DNA of 48,961 bases. Source: a virus. The position numbers and the translations under genes are program-made. Shown piece by piece: positions 9,262 through 17,833 of the stretch (positions are counted from its first letter, which is position 1; each line of letters starts with the position of its first letter). Where the stretch lies: the IMG/VR virus record IMGVR_UViG_3300040807_001226, positions 1-48,961 of that record. One strand, given 5' to 3'. The notes below the pieces were generated by a model that worked only from the letters and a program-made list of their open reading frames with translations, was not told the DNA's origin and did not search any database.

Positions 9262-12120
9262 ATGGCAGAAATTACAGCAGCACGAATTAACAATCTGCAA
9301 TCTAGAATAGAGCTAGTATTAGGTAACGGATCGGGTCAAACAGGATATGGTCAAACATTAGAAAGCACTCAAGTGCTACCTGGAGACATTATTGACGCAG
9401 ATCATGTTAATGCTTTATATGCAGATATTATTAAAGCTAGAATACACCAAGTTGGTCCTAGCCACCCTAGTGTTACAAGTGTTGCAGAACTTCTAGAAAA
9501 CCAAAACGTTGTTGCTGACGAAACTTCTTTTATTGTAAACAATAGTGGTTTAGTATCATCTGATCCAGACGGTACTAAGAAAGGAATTTCAGATTTTGAA
9601 GATCTAATGAGTTTAGTAGAAATAGACAAGGTTTCAATTGATCCTAGTCAAGCAGGACTTGTAACAGCAGCTACATCTACTAGAACAAGTACATGGAACG
9701 GATTAATATATCACGAGTTTATTGTAACATTTTTTAGTGCAGATGCTAGAAGACATTTTTTTAATACAGGTGGCCAAATAAGATTGGATCCCTCCAATAC
9801 AAATGCTTCTACACCAAAAGGATTAGATTGGGCAGCATTAACAAATGAAATTGGTATTATATCTTTTGATGCAAACGGAACTAGTGCAAGTTCAGGTTCT
9901 GGCGCAGCTATAGGAAATTTTGACTTAACTACTACTTACCAAACAGTGTATAGTAAAATTGGTTCTGGATCATACAGTGGAATATATGCTGGAAATACAT
10001 TTCAATTAAAAGCTAGAGCAATTAGCGGAACCCAAATTTCTTTTAGAGCAGAATTTAACGATGTTGTAACTGACAACCTTATAGATAATAATGTCGATGG
10101 CACACTAAGAAGTGTAGTAAGTTTATATAGAGCAACAGGTGAAGTAAGCGTACCTGCTCCTGGTGTATTTACAAGTGTAGATTTAACAGGATCTACACCT
10201 GGATCAGGACCTAGGTACATACTTACACCTAGTGTCTCTGCTGTAAATGAAGGATCACCGTTTACAGTTACATTAAGTACATTTAATGTTGCTTCAGGAA
10301 CAAACGTACCATATACAATTTCAGGCGTAACAGCAGACGATTTATTATCAGGTTCACTAACTGGAACATTTGTATTAAATGGAGCAGGAATTGCAGTTGC
10401 TACGTTCTCTGTACTTGCTGACGAAGCTACAGAAGGTATAGAGTTCTTTGACATTGCACTTGATAATAATCAAGCAACCGCAAGGGTTACAGTTAATGAT
10501 ACAAGCACAGAGCCAACTGAAGCTACATATGTCCTAAGTCCTAGTTCTGTGAGTATTAATGAGGGCGGAACTATTAGTTTTACGCTTACAACAACAAATA
10601 TTACCAATGGCACACAAGTACCATTTACAATCAGTGGCATAGAAAGAGAAGATCTAGCAGACGGCACATACGACTGGGACGATTGGTATGACGAATTTAG
10701 ACAAGTATACTGGGATGGTTTTACAAAAGCTGAAGTATTGCTTACAAAAGACATAGTGTTACCTTATTATACATCTAATAACGAATATTCAACATCATTA
10801 GGTACTAGATATGGATTATTTAGAAATCCAGGTGCAGCAGGTATTGCGTATTGGGTAAACGACATATTAAGTTTAGGTCAAGCAGAAGCTACATTTAGAA
10901 ATAACTTTTTCTATGCAGCTAGCCTAAATACAATTCCATTAGAATATTTAGATTATTCTGGAGGGGAATCGGACGCTACTAGGTCATTAACTAATAGTAA
11001 AGACTTTATTGCTGGAACAGACGCAGGTGTTGCTATTGATAGAGGCACACCAGGCGGAAGTATTTCTGCAGAACTAACTGATTACTTTACAGTTTATAGT
11101 AATACAGCAGTTAAAAACTACAATGTTGTAGCTGACTATTTAACAGAAGGTAATCAAACAATGACTGTAGCACTTGATAACGGAAAAGCTACAGCAAGTA
11201 TTACAGTAAATGATACAAGTATAGACGAAACAACGCCAGAAGCACCTATTGCAGTACCTGTTATAAACAGCTTTGCGTGGAACAGATCACCTGCATATTG
11301 GGGAGATCCAGTGTTTACATCATGGGACGTATCTAATGCTGATTCGATAAATGTTTCTATTTCAGGATTAGGCATTGCATCAACTACAGATAGTACAAAT
11401 GCTACAGGTAGTAGTAATGTAATTGTACTAGAAGAAGCAGACGGAACAGGAAACCTTGTTGCTACACTTACTGCTACTAACGACGGCGGCAGCGTTTCTG
11501 CAACAACAGAAATTCCAGTTAGCGCACCACTACCGACAATTTCAGCATTCTATTCAGATCCATTAAGCGAAGTTGAAATAGGCGATCCTCTAAGACTAGT
11601 TTATGCAACTTCAAATGCAATCACAGCTTCAATTACAACTGATTTTGGTGTTAATTATAGCTCACTTGATTTACCAAGTGGAACTACTGGTGCAACTGTT
11701 TTTGACGGCACAAATTACGGCGGCCTAGGAACTAAAACAGCAACATTGTCAATTAGTAATGCGTCAAATGATACGTTAGAGCAAACTATAACATTTAACG
11801 TTGTAAATACTGTAGAGCCTGTAAGTCCGTCTTGGTTAGTAGCCCCTGAATGGGCAGGATTATTTGAAACTGTAGCATTTGGCACTACCGGAAGAGGCTT
11901 CCTGCAAGCAACAGGCGACATTGACTCAGTTGAATATACAGTAACTAAACCAGATGCAACTACAGAAACAGATGTAGTAGATTATACACCTGGTGATAAT
12001 TACTATACACCTAACATTAGTTTCTCACAACAAGGTGCGTATACTATTTCAATGACAGTATCAGGAAGCGGCGGCTCGTTAACAGCCTCTGATACAGTAA
12101 CAGTGTTACCGCCAGCTTAA
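9262..12120 (+). CDS. Large adhesin-like virion protein with Calx-beta-like repeats
   Basis: The 952-aa product starts with a virion module (MAEITAARINNLQSRIELVL, then GYGQTL and a DADHVNALYADIIKARIHQVG-like segment) that recurs in the next gene. From about residue 310 come two Calx-beta-like repeats (INEGG, PFTISG, VTVNDTS patterns). The second repeat is interrupted by a ~127-residue DUF4214-like insert at residues 469-595. The C-terminal ~300 residues are Ig/PKD-like strands. Secreted adhesins carry such domains, but there is no signal peptide, which fits a virion surface protein that binds cell-surface glycan or protein. The start follows AAGGGA by 9 bp. Confidence 0.65.
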   Translation: MAEITAARINNLQSRIELVLGNGSGQTGYGQTLESTQVLPGDIIDADHVNALYADIIKARIHQVGPSHPSVTSVAELLENQNVVADETSFIVNNSGLVSSDPDGTKKGISDFEDLMSLVEIDKVSIDPSQAGLVTAATSTRTSTWNGLIYHEFIVTFFSADARRHFFNTGGQIRLDPSNTNASTPKGLDWAALTNEIGIISFDANGTSASSGSGAAIGNFDLTTTYQTVYSKIGSGSYSGIYAGNTFQLKARAISGTQISFRAEFNDVVTDNLIDNNVDGTLRSVVSLYRATGEVSVPAPGVFTSVDLTGSTPGSGPRYILTPSVSAVNEGSPFTVTLSTFNVASGTNVPYTISGVTADDLLSGSLTGTFVLNGAGIAVATFSVLADEATEGIEFFDIALDNNQATARVTVNDTSTEPTEATYVLSPSSVSINEGGTISFTLTTTNITNGTQVPFTISGIEREDLADGTYDWDDWYDEFRQVYWDGFTKAEVLLTKDIVLPYYTSNNEYSTSLGTRYGLFRNPGAAGIAYWVNDILSLGQAEATFRNNFFYAASLNTIPLEYLDYSGGESDATRSLTNSKDFIAGTDAGVAIDRGTPGGSISAELTDYFTVYSNTAVKNYNVVADYLTEGNQTMTVALDNGKATASITVNDTSIDETTPEAPIAVPVINSFAWNRSPAYWGDPVFTSWDVSNADSINVSISGLGIASTTDSTNATGSSNVIVLEEADGTGNLVATLTATNDGGSVSATTEIPVSAPLPTISAFYSDPLSEVEIGDPLRLVYATSNAITASITTDFGVNYSSLDLPSGTTGATVFDGTNYGGLGTKTATLSISNASNDTLEQTITFNVVNTVEPVSPSWLVAPEWAGLFETVAFGTTGRGFLQATGDIDSVEYTVTKPDATTETDVVDYTPGDNYYTPNISFSQQGAYTISMTVSGSGGSLTASDTVTVLPPA
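10666..11046 (+). repeat. DUF4214-like module, copy 1 (inserted in Calx-beta-like repeat)
   Basis: This segment encodes residues 469-595 of the preceding entry, from TYDWDDWYDE to a DRG motif. It contains GLFRNPGAAGIAYWVND, which resembles the DUF4214 signature. It divides a Calx-beta-like repeat whose intact counterpart lies just upstream. A homologous segment is at 12249-12611. Confidence 0.65.
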
Positions 12121-12141
12121 TGAATGAATACTTAATAGAAA

Positions 12142-12148
12142 ATAAATA
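12142..12148 (+). promoter_or_regulatory. Putative late promoter (ATAAATA)
   Basis: AAATAAATAG lies in the 47-bp gap between two adhesin-like genes, 19 bp before the TTG start at 12168. A strong AAGGAG ribosome-binding site lies between them at 12154-12159. Confidence 0.45.
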
Positions 12149-12167
12149 GTAATAAGGAGAAATAAAA

Positions 12168-13475
12168 TTGCCTGTTACTATTAATGCGTCTAGATTTAAT
12201 GACTTATATTCTCAAGTAGAACAAATTCTTGGACCCGCTACTTCTGCAACTTATGACTGGGATAGCTGGTACGATGAATACAAAACTACATACTGGAGCG
12301 GCGCTGCAAAATCAACTGTTCTTGCTTATAAAGATTTTGTGTTAAATTTATACGAGAGTAATGATGCTTTTAGTACAAGCCTAGGCACTAGATACGGATT
12401 GTTTAGAAAAGCAAAGGCATTGGGTGTAGCATATTGGGTAAATGATTTAACTAATGGCGTTGCTAGTCAAACACTGATAAACAACTTTTTCTATTCTGCA
12501 AGTCTCAGTACATTTGTCCAATCAGACGGCCAAACAGATGCTCAACGATCATTAACTTCTAGTAAAAGTTTTTTATATTCTGGAGTAGGAACTGTAGTAT
12601 CAGATAGAGGCGTTGCTGGGTATGGTTACGGACAAACGCTATTAAGTTCTCCTGTTATTGCTGATACAGATATTATCGAAGATAACGAATATATCGACTT
12701 ATACAAAGACATTGTAAGAATAGATGCGCACCAGAACGGATCGTCTATTACAATAGATCCTTTTGTTGTAGGCGACTATGCCACAAACTTAGCATCAACA
12801 GACAAAGTAGAAGAAGTATACATAGCAGGACTAGAATCTAAAGTGGCATCTTTAGAAACAACTAGATTTAATATTGATATAGGAGCGCAAGCAAATATTG
12901 TACCTTTATATCTTTCAAATGGTACTACTCAATTATCAAGTTCAAGAAGCTTAGTGTGGAGAACAACTGTTAGTCATATTTTTACTGTAGATTTTGGTAG
13001 CGAAACTAGTTTAGATAGTTTTTTTAATGCAGGCGGACAAGTGCGTTGCGCACTATCTATAGCTTATACAGGATCACAGATAAAAACAAAAAATTGGCAA
13101 ACTTTGTTAAGTACGCTTGGTCAAATTGCTATAAGCATCGATAAAGTAACAGATAGTACAGGATTAACAACGACAAAAGGTTACGAAGATTTAAGTACTT
13201 CGTATACAAGAATTTATACTAGTGGTAGTGCTGTGTCATATAGTAATAATAGAGTTGTAATAGATGCTCTTAAAGTTAATTCACAAAAAATTCAAATCAA
13301 ATTATCATGCCAAGATGCGCATAGTGAAGTAATTGACGAATACGTTCAAGGCACACTTTCTAGTTCTATGTTCTTAGCTGTTCCTAGCGGAAGCATCTTA
13401 ATAAATGGTGAAACAATTGATACTGTTGTCTATGACGAATCTAGCATCATTGGTGCAACAACTTCTAATTTCTAA
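12168..13475 (+). CDS. Virion protein with virion N-module split by DUF4214-like insert
   Basis: The product is 435 aa and starts with TTG, preceded by AAGGAG with 8 bp spacing; the N-terminus MPVTINASRFNDLYSQVEQI is homologous to the start of the upstream gene. Residues 28-148 are a DUF4214-like module (TYDWDSWYDE ... LGVAYWVND ... DRG). It falls inside the virion module, separating its first ~27 residues from the GYGQTL...DLYKDIVRIDAHQNG half. The C-terminal ~240 residues are beta-rich and match the second part of the upstream protein's N-terminal region in style, without the Calx-beta repeats. I infer a tail or fibre-associated virion protein. Confidence 0.6.
   Translation: MPVTINASRFNDLYSQVEQILGPATSATYDWDSWYDEYKTTYWSGAAKSTVLAYKDFVLNLYESNDAFSTSLGTRYGLFRKAKALGVAYWVNDLTNGVASQTLINNFFYSASLSTFVQSDGQTDAQRSLTSSKSFLYSGVGTVVSDRGVAGYGYGQTLLSSPVIADTDIIEDNEYIDLYKDIVRIDAHQNGSSITIDPFVVGDYATNLASTDKVEEVYIAGLESKVASLETTRFNIDIGAQANIVPLYLSNGTTQLSSSRSLVWRTTVSHIFTVDFGSETSLDSFFNAGGQVRCALSIAYTGSQIKTKNWQTLLSTLGQIAISIDKVTDSTGLTTTKGYEDLSTSYTRIYTSGSAVSYSNNRVVIDALKVNSQKIQIKLSCQDAHSEVIDEYVQGTLSSSMFLAVPSGSILINGETIDTVVYDESSIIGATTSNF
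12249..12611 (+). repeat. DUF4214-like module, copy 2 (inserted in virion N-module)
   Basis: This segment encodes residues 28-148 of its host protein and is homologous to 10666-11046 at protein level. Shared signatures are TYDW.(D/S)WYDE, TSLGTRYGLFR, AYWVND, NNFFY.ASL and a closing DRG. The DNA has diverged, so this is not a recent duplication. Confidence 0.65.
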
Positions 13476-13487
13476 GCCAGACTTTCC

Positions 13488-13516
13488 TTGACAAACTAAA
13501 AAAAGTGTTATATACT
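13488..13516 (+). promoter_or_regulatory. Near-consensus sigma70 promoter of the accessory operon
   Basis: TTGACA (13488-13493) and TATACT (13511-13516) are separated by exactly 17 bp in the 70-bp gap after the last + strand virion gene. Transcription should start near 13523, and AGGAG lies just upstream of the ATG at 13546. Unlike the ATAAATA sites this would be read by unmodified host RNA polymerase, so early expression is likely. Confidence 0.75.
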
Positions 13517-13545
13517 ATAAGTTAAAGTATAGTAGGAGTATCTCT

Positions 13546-13899
13546 ATGGACGAAAGACTTAAAAAAGCTCTTGATTTTAGCAACTACATGGTTACTTTTA
13601 ATAATCAAAAAAGATTATTAAAAGAAACGTACAATCAAGATCTTTTATATTATCATAATGGCGCTCAATTCACAGTAACTAGAGAATTAATTAATTTTTG
13701 TTACACTCTGTTATCAACAGATAATACTGAAGTTGTTTTAGTTGATGATAACGGAATACCTGTTCAAATTACAGATTTAGATGACTTCCATTCTAATATT
13801 ATAGATGTTTACTTTACAGCATCTAATGAATATTATAACAAATTTATGAATTTAAAAAAGCAAAGATCGGTACCTAATTTAGTTGACGCAAATGAGTAA
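13546..13899 (+). CDS. Conserved hypothetical protein, first gene of accessory operon
   Basis: This 117-aa acidic and Tyr/Asn-rich soluble protein starts MDERLKKALDFSNYM, with AGGAG about 8 bp upstream. It has no membrane segment, signal peptide or catalytic motif that I recognise. It resembles in style small hypothetical proteins of marine T4-like phages, with alternating helix and strand stretches (FTVTRELINFCYTLL, TEVVLVDDNGIPV). It is first after the sigma70 promoter and overlaps the next gene by 8 bp, so it should be made early with the glycosyltransferase-like proteins that follow. Its function is unknown. Confidence 0.6.
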   Translation: MDERLKKALDFSNYMVTFNNQKRLLKETYNQDLLYYHNGAQFTVTRELINFCYTLLSTDNTEVVLVDDNGIPVQITDLDDFHSNIIDVYFTASNEYYNKFMNLKKQRSVPNLVDANE

Positions 13900-14740
13900 A
13901 GGTGTATTAGTAATTGCTAGAAACAACAATAACATTGACTATGTAAAACAAGCAGTGTTTCTAGCCAAACGAGTAAAAAAATATCTAAATCTACCTACAT
14001 CAATTATTACAGACAATGTTGCGTATTTAGAAAAAGCGTTTGATAAGAATATTTTTGATAAAATTATAAAAGTTGATTACGAACACAAATCAAACTCAAG
14101 AAACTTTTATGATGGCGGACTTGCATCAAAAACTGACACTTTTAAAAATTCGTCAAGATCGTCTGCATATGATTTATCGCCTTATGACGAAACTCTTTTA
14201 TTAGATAGTGATTTTGTAATCAATAATGATTTGTTTTTAAATTGTTTTGATAGCGATCAAGACTTACTATTGTATAAAAAATCTTACGAACTAAGCGGAA
14301 CAAGAAATCAAAAAGAGTTTGAGTTTATAAGCGATAGTGGATGTGAGTTTTACTGGGCAACCTGTGTATTTTTTAGAAAAACAGACGACAATAAATTGTT
14401 TTTTGATTTAATAAAACATATACAAGAAGAATGGAATCATTATAGAAGAGTATATCAAATACAATCAAACTTATTTAGAAACGACTTTGCTTTTAGTATT
14501 GCATTGCATATTTTAAATGGTTTTAACAAAGGTAGCTTTTGTGGAGAGATGCCTGGTAAATTGCTTTACATTACAGATCAAGACATATTGTGGAATATGA
14601 ACGACGAAAATATGCTGTTTTTAGTTGCTAAAAAAGATTATTTAGGCGAATATTATGCAATTAATACCAAAGATATGAATATGCATGTAATGAATAAGTT
14701 TAGTTTATCTAGAATAATAGATGAGGTAGATTATGAGTAA
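13892..14740 (+). CDS. GT-A-like glycosyltransferase
   Basis: The 282-aa product starts MSKGVLVIAR, a beta-strand opening also used by the next gene. I chose the ATG at 13892, inside the ATGAGTAA overlap with the previous stop, rather than an upstream TTG at 13883. Motif TLLLDSDFVI (D105-S-D107) fits the DXD metal/nucleotide-sugar motif of GT-A folds such as family GT8. The later region has FRNDFAFSIALHIL, typical of the acceptor-side half of such phage proteins. Length fits a single GT-A domain. It forms a tandem pair with the downstream paralogue. Donor and acceptor are unknown. Confidence 0.6.
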   Translation: MSKGVLVIARNNNNIDYVKQAVFLAKRVKKYLNLPTSIITDNVAYLEKAFDKNIFDKIIKVDYEHKSNSRNFYDGGLASKTDTFKNSSRSSAYDLSPYDETLLLDSDFVINNDLFLNCFDSDQDLLLYKKSYELSGTRNQKEFEFISDSGCEFYWATCVFFRKTDDNKLFFDLIKHIQEEWNHYRRVYQIQSNLFRNDFAFSIALHILNGFNKGSFCGEMPGKLLYITDQDILWNMNDENMLFLVAKKDYLGEYYAINTKDMNMHVMNKFSLSRIIDEVDYE

Positions 14741-15572
14741 AGGATTTTTAGTACTTGCACAAAATTCAAAGTCTGGCAATTATGTAATGCAAGCATGTTT
14801 GTTAGCAATGAGTTTACGAGCTAATAATAATTATAAAATTAGTTTAGTTACTGACAATGATGTTCCTGAGCAATATGTAGATCTTTTTGATAAAGTTATT
14901 CCTATACCATTCGGCGACGATGCAGAAGATAAAGAATGGAAGATAGAAAATAGGTGGAAATTATTCCACGCAACTCCTTATGACGAAACAATAGTTTTAG
15001 ACACTGATATGCTAGTGTTAGAAAACATAGACAATTGGTGGAAATTTTTAAACAATTACAATGTATATTATACTAGTAATGTTTATGATTATAGAGGTAA
15101 TATTGCTGATACATCTTATTATAGAAAAGCGTTTATAGAAAATAATCTTCCAAATCTTTTTTCTGGATTTCATTATTTTAAGAAAAACGATTTTGCAATG
15201 AACTTTTATAAAGAATTAGAAACAGTAGTAAAAGATTATGGTAAATTTTATTCAACTGTTGTAAAAAAATCTACACCTAGTTTTCCTAGTATGGATGTAT
15301 GTGCTGCTATTGCTGCTGTTAATTTAGATTGTGTAGATCAAATAACTAATCCATTTGTAAAAAATCCTACATTTGTACATATGAAGCCATATTGTCAAGG
15401 TTGGGATAATGTTACAAAAAGCTGGTTAGATAAGGTTGGTTGCTATATAAATCCTAACTGCCAAATAAAAATAGGAAACTATTTTCAAACAGGTATATTA
15501 CACTATACTGAAAATGAATTTATAGAAAAAACGCCTGTATTAGAACGTTACAAGGTATTACTAAATGTCTAA
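14733..15572 (+). CDS. GT-A-like glycosyltransferase, tandem paralogue
   Basis: The 279-aa product starts MSKGFLVLAQNS and has a VLDTDMLVL motif (D90-T-D92), the expected DXD site following strand beta-4 of a GT-A/GT8-like fold. A later FPSMDVCAAIAAV segment and HMKP motif fit the catalytic half. It overlaps the previous gene by 8 bp with the same ATGAGTAA junction, which suggests tandem duplication. It also overlaps the next gene by 8 bp. No membrane segment is visible, so it would act in the cytoplasm or at the inner face of the membrane. The sugar is unknown. Confidence 0.62.
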   Translation: MSKGFLVLAQNSKSGNYVMQACLLAMSLRANNNYKISLVTDNDVPEQYVDLFDKVIPIPFGDDAEDKEWKIENRWKLFHATPYDETIVLDTDMLVLENIDNWWKFLNNYNVYYTSNVYDYRGNIADTSYYRKAFIENNLPNLFSGFHYFKKNDFAMNFYKELETVVKDYGKFYSTVVKKSTPSFPSMDVCAAIAAVNLDCVDQITNPFVKNPTFVHMKPYCQGWDNVTKSWLDKVGCYINPNCQIKIGNYFQTGILHYTENEFIEKTPVLERYKVLLNV

Positions 15573-16905
15573 TCTAAAAGAATTACTAAAAAGTATAAAA
15601 GTACAACAAGCTGAACAAAACGAAAGCTATGTTTCTTACGATAAAAAAGACCATAAAATTTATAAAATTACAAATCGTCGTCCACTAGAAACAGAATATG
15701 AGGTAGTTGCAGTTTCAACAGACACAGTAAAACCTATTTTAGAAGGTTCTAAAAGTGTTTCTGACTTTACTGTTGTATATGATTTTGCTTCAAAGCAAGT
15801 AGTTGTAAAAGAATTAAATTATGAAGATCATTATAATTCTGCAGGATCTTTTATACACGAATTTACTAGAACTAGTGTATCTAAAGATAGTCACACAAAC
15901 TTTGATAAAATTTATGATGGCGCAATTATCGATATATGGATTAAACAAGATTCGTACCAAAAAAATCAACTTGTATACTATCAAGGAAATATTTACAAAT
16001 TATTAGAAACTAATAAAGAAAATGAAGATTTTAATTTTAATTGTGCTTCATTATTTGTAGAAGATGTAAAACTTACAACAGCGTCTACAACAGATCATAC
16101 AGTATCCTTAGAAGTTAATAAACCTATTTTTGAAGGAGTACATGTAGACGTTTGGTATAAAGAATTAGAGCATGTAACTGGACAACATGTATTCTATAAA
16201 GGAATAATTTATAAATTTATTAAAGACCAAAAAAGTAACACTAACTTTAAAAAAGAAAATTGCAAAGTTATTCTTGAAGATGTAATTTTATACAACGACG
16301 AAAATAAAATACTAAAATTTCAAGATGTTACTAAAATAGGCGAAAAGTTTTTAGACTATAATAAACTGTATATGCGAGATTTACACGAGATTGCACATAA
16401 CAGAGAGTTTGGAGAAATTTTCTTTTATTCAGGAAATAATTTAATTGAAGTTAAAGACGATGAAATTAGTGTAATCAATTTAACAAGCAGTGACATTTAT
16501 TCAGTTGATAAAGATTTTCTAAATATAGAAAATGTAGAAAATTTAAAGAATGGTTCAAAAGTTTTAATAGGTAAAGAATTATACAAGTATAGTATAGACA
16601 AAACATTTGATTTAGTAATTAGACAAAATAATAAATTAAAACGCTGGGAATTTATGTTAAATCCGTATACTAAAAAGTTCTTAAAATTATCTGGTTATTC
16701 TACCGATGACGTAGTATATTTTAGTGTAACAGAAAAATATGATCCAAACATATTATATAAATCTATTACTATAAATGTACAAGAATTAATTAATAATAAA
16801 GAATGTTATGTTCCATTTGATAACAATTGGAATCCTACAGATTGCGAGACAAGTGTTTACACAACAAAATATTTTGAAAATTATGGACATGAGGTAATTG
16901 ACTAA
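15565..16905 (+). CDS. Protein with two CBM5/12-like repeats
   Basis: This 446-aa soluble protein has an internal repeat. Residues ~127-175 (IWIKQDSYQKNQLVYYQGNI start) and ~197-247 (VWYKELEHVTGQHVFYKGI) share the pattern W-x-x-(8-10)-G/N-Q-x-V-x-Y-x-G-x-I-Y-K-x. This resembles carbohydrate-binding modules of the chitin-binding CBM5/12 type. The flanking regions are beta-rich and unrecognised. It could bind glycan on the virion or the host envelope, or hold substrate for the adjacent glycosyltransferases. AAGG about 9 bp before the ATG supports the start. It overlaps the preceding gene by 8 bp. Confidence 0.5.
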   Translation: MSNLKELLKSIKVQQAEQNESYVSYDKKDHKIYKITNRRPLETEYEVVAVSTDTVKPILEGSKSVSDFTVVYDFASKQVVVKELNYEDHYNSAGSFIHEFTRTSVSKDSHTNFDKIYDGAIIDIWIKQDSYQKNQLVYYQGNIYKLLETNKENEDFNFNCASLFVEDVKLTTASTTDHTVSLEVNKPIFEGVHVDVWYKELEHVTGQHVFYKGIIYKFIKDQKSNTNFKKENCKVILEDVILYNDENKILKFQDVTKIGEKFLDYNKLYMRDLHEIAHNREFGEIFFYSGNNLIEVKDDEISVINLTSSDIYSVDKDFLNIENVENLKNGSKVLIGKELYKYSIDKTFDLVIRQNNKLKRWEFMLNPYTKKFLKLSGYSTDDVVYFSVTEKYDPNILYKSITINVQELINNKECYVPFDNNWNPTDCETSVYTTKYFENYGHEVID

Positions 16906-17823
16906 ATGAGTAAGTTTAAGCCGATAGATTATGATATAATATATCTTTCATATGACGAACCAAACGCAGAAAAAAACTATGCAGATCTTTGTAGCAAGGT
17001 TCCTTGGGCAAAACGTGTTCACGGTGTAAAAGGGTCAGATGAAGCACACAAAGCCTGTGCAAGATTAAGCGAGACAGATCGTTTTATTACAATTGACGGC
17101 GACAACATAATAGACGAAAATTTTTTAAATCAAGAAATTGATTTTGATGAACACGAAGATTTAACAAGTTGTGTAATTAGCTGGGCAGGAAAAAATGTAG
17201 TTAATGGATTAATGTACGGTAACGGAGGGATCAAGTGCTGGCCCAAAGACTTTGTACTACGTATGCGCACTCATGAAAATGCAGATCCAAAAAATGCACA
17301 TGCGCAAGTAGATTTTTGCTGGGATGTTAGATACATTCAACAAAATAGTTGTTTTTCGGATGTATATAACAATGCTACTCCGCACCAAGCATGGAGAGCA
17401 GGATTTAGAGAAGGAGTCAAGATGGCTCTCGATCGTGGTGTAAAAGTAACTGTAGAAGAGTTCCACAAAAATCATTGGAAAAATTTACATCGTCTTTACG
17501 TTTGGTTGATGGTAGGTGCTGACGTAGAAAATGGTCTATGGGCTATATACGGTGCTCGTGAAGGATTATGGCGGACTATGTGTACAGATTGGGATTATGT
17601 AAATGTTCGTGATTTTGATTATTTAAATGAACACTGGGATGAGTTAATAGAAACTGTAACAGAAGAAAATTTAGAAAATGAAATAGAACTTTTAGGAGAT
17701 ATACTTATTGAAAAATTAGAAATTCCTATATCTACTATTCCATTAAATGGGTCTCAAAGTAAATTTTTTAAAGCAGTCTATACTAATCCAAATAGATTAG
17801 ATCAAATTATTGATATAGAATAA
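16906..17823 (+). CDS. GT-A-like glycosyltransferase family protein
   Basis: The 305-aa product starts with YDIIYLSYDEPNAEKNY and has VPWAKRVHGVKGSDEAHKAC, then a DGD motif (D64-G65-D66, FITIDGDNIID), as in nucleotide-diphospho-sugar transferases. YGNGGIKCWP and a TPHQAWRAGFREGVKM segment are conserved in its paralogue at 26888-27562. I recognise this family from marine T4-like phages, where it is usually annotated as a glycosyltransferase. GAGG upstream supports the ATG. It ends 10 bp before a radical-SAM gene. This copy is longer than the paralogue by a C-terminal ~80 residues of unknown role. Confidence 0.62.
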   Translation: MSKFKPIDYDIIYLSYDEPNAEKNYADLCSKVPWAKRVHGVKGSDEAHKACARLSETDRFITIDGDNIIDENFLNQEIDFDEHEDLTSCVISWAGKNVVNGLMYGNGGIKCWPKDFVLRMRTHENADPKNAHAQVDFCWDVRYIQQNSCFSDVYNNATPHQAWRAGFREGVKMALDRGVKVTVEEFHKNHWKNLHRLYVWLMVGADVENGLWAIYGAREGLWRTMCTDWDYVNVRDFDYLNEHWDELIETVTEENLENEIELLGDILIEKLEIPISTIPLNGSQSKFFKAVYTNPNRLDQIIDIE

Positions 17824-17833
17824 AGGAGCACTC

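Noticed and set aside
10002-10454. 150-aa open frame on the - strand
   Set aside because: Antisense to the Calx-beta-like adhesin; composition reflects its repeats. No start signal or homologue recognised.
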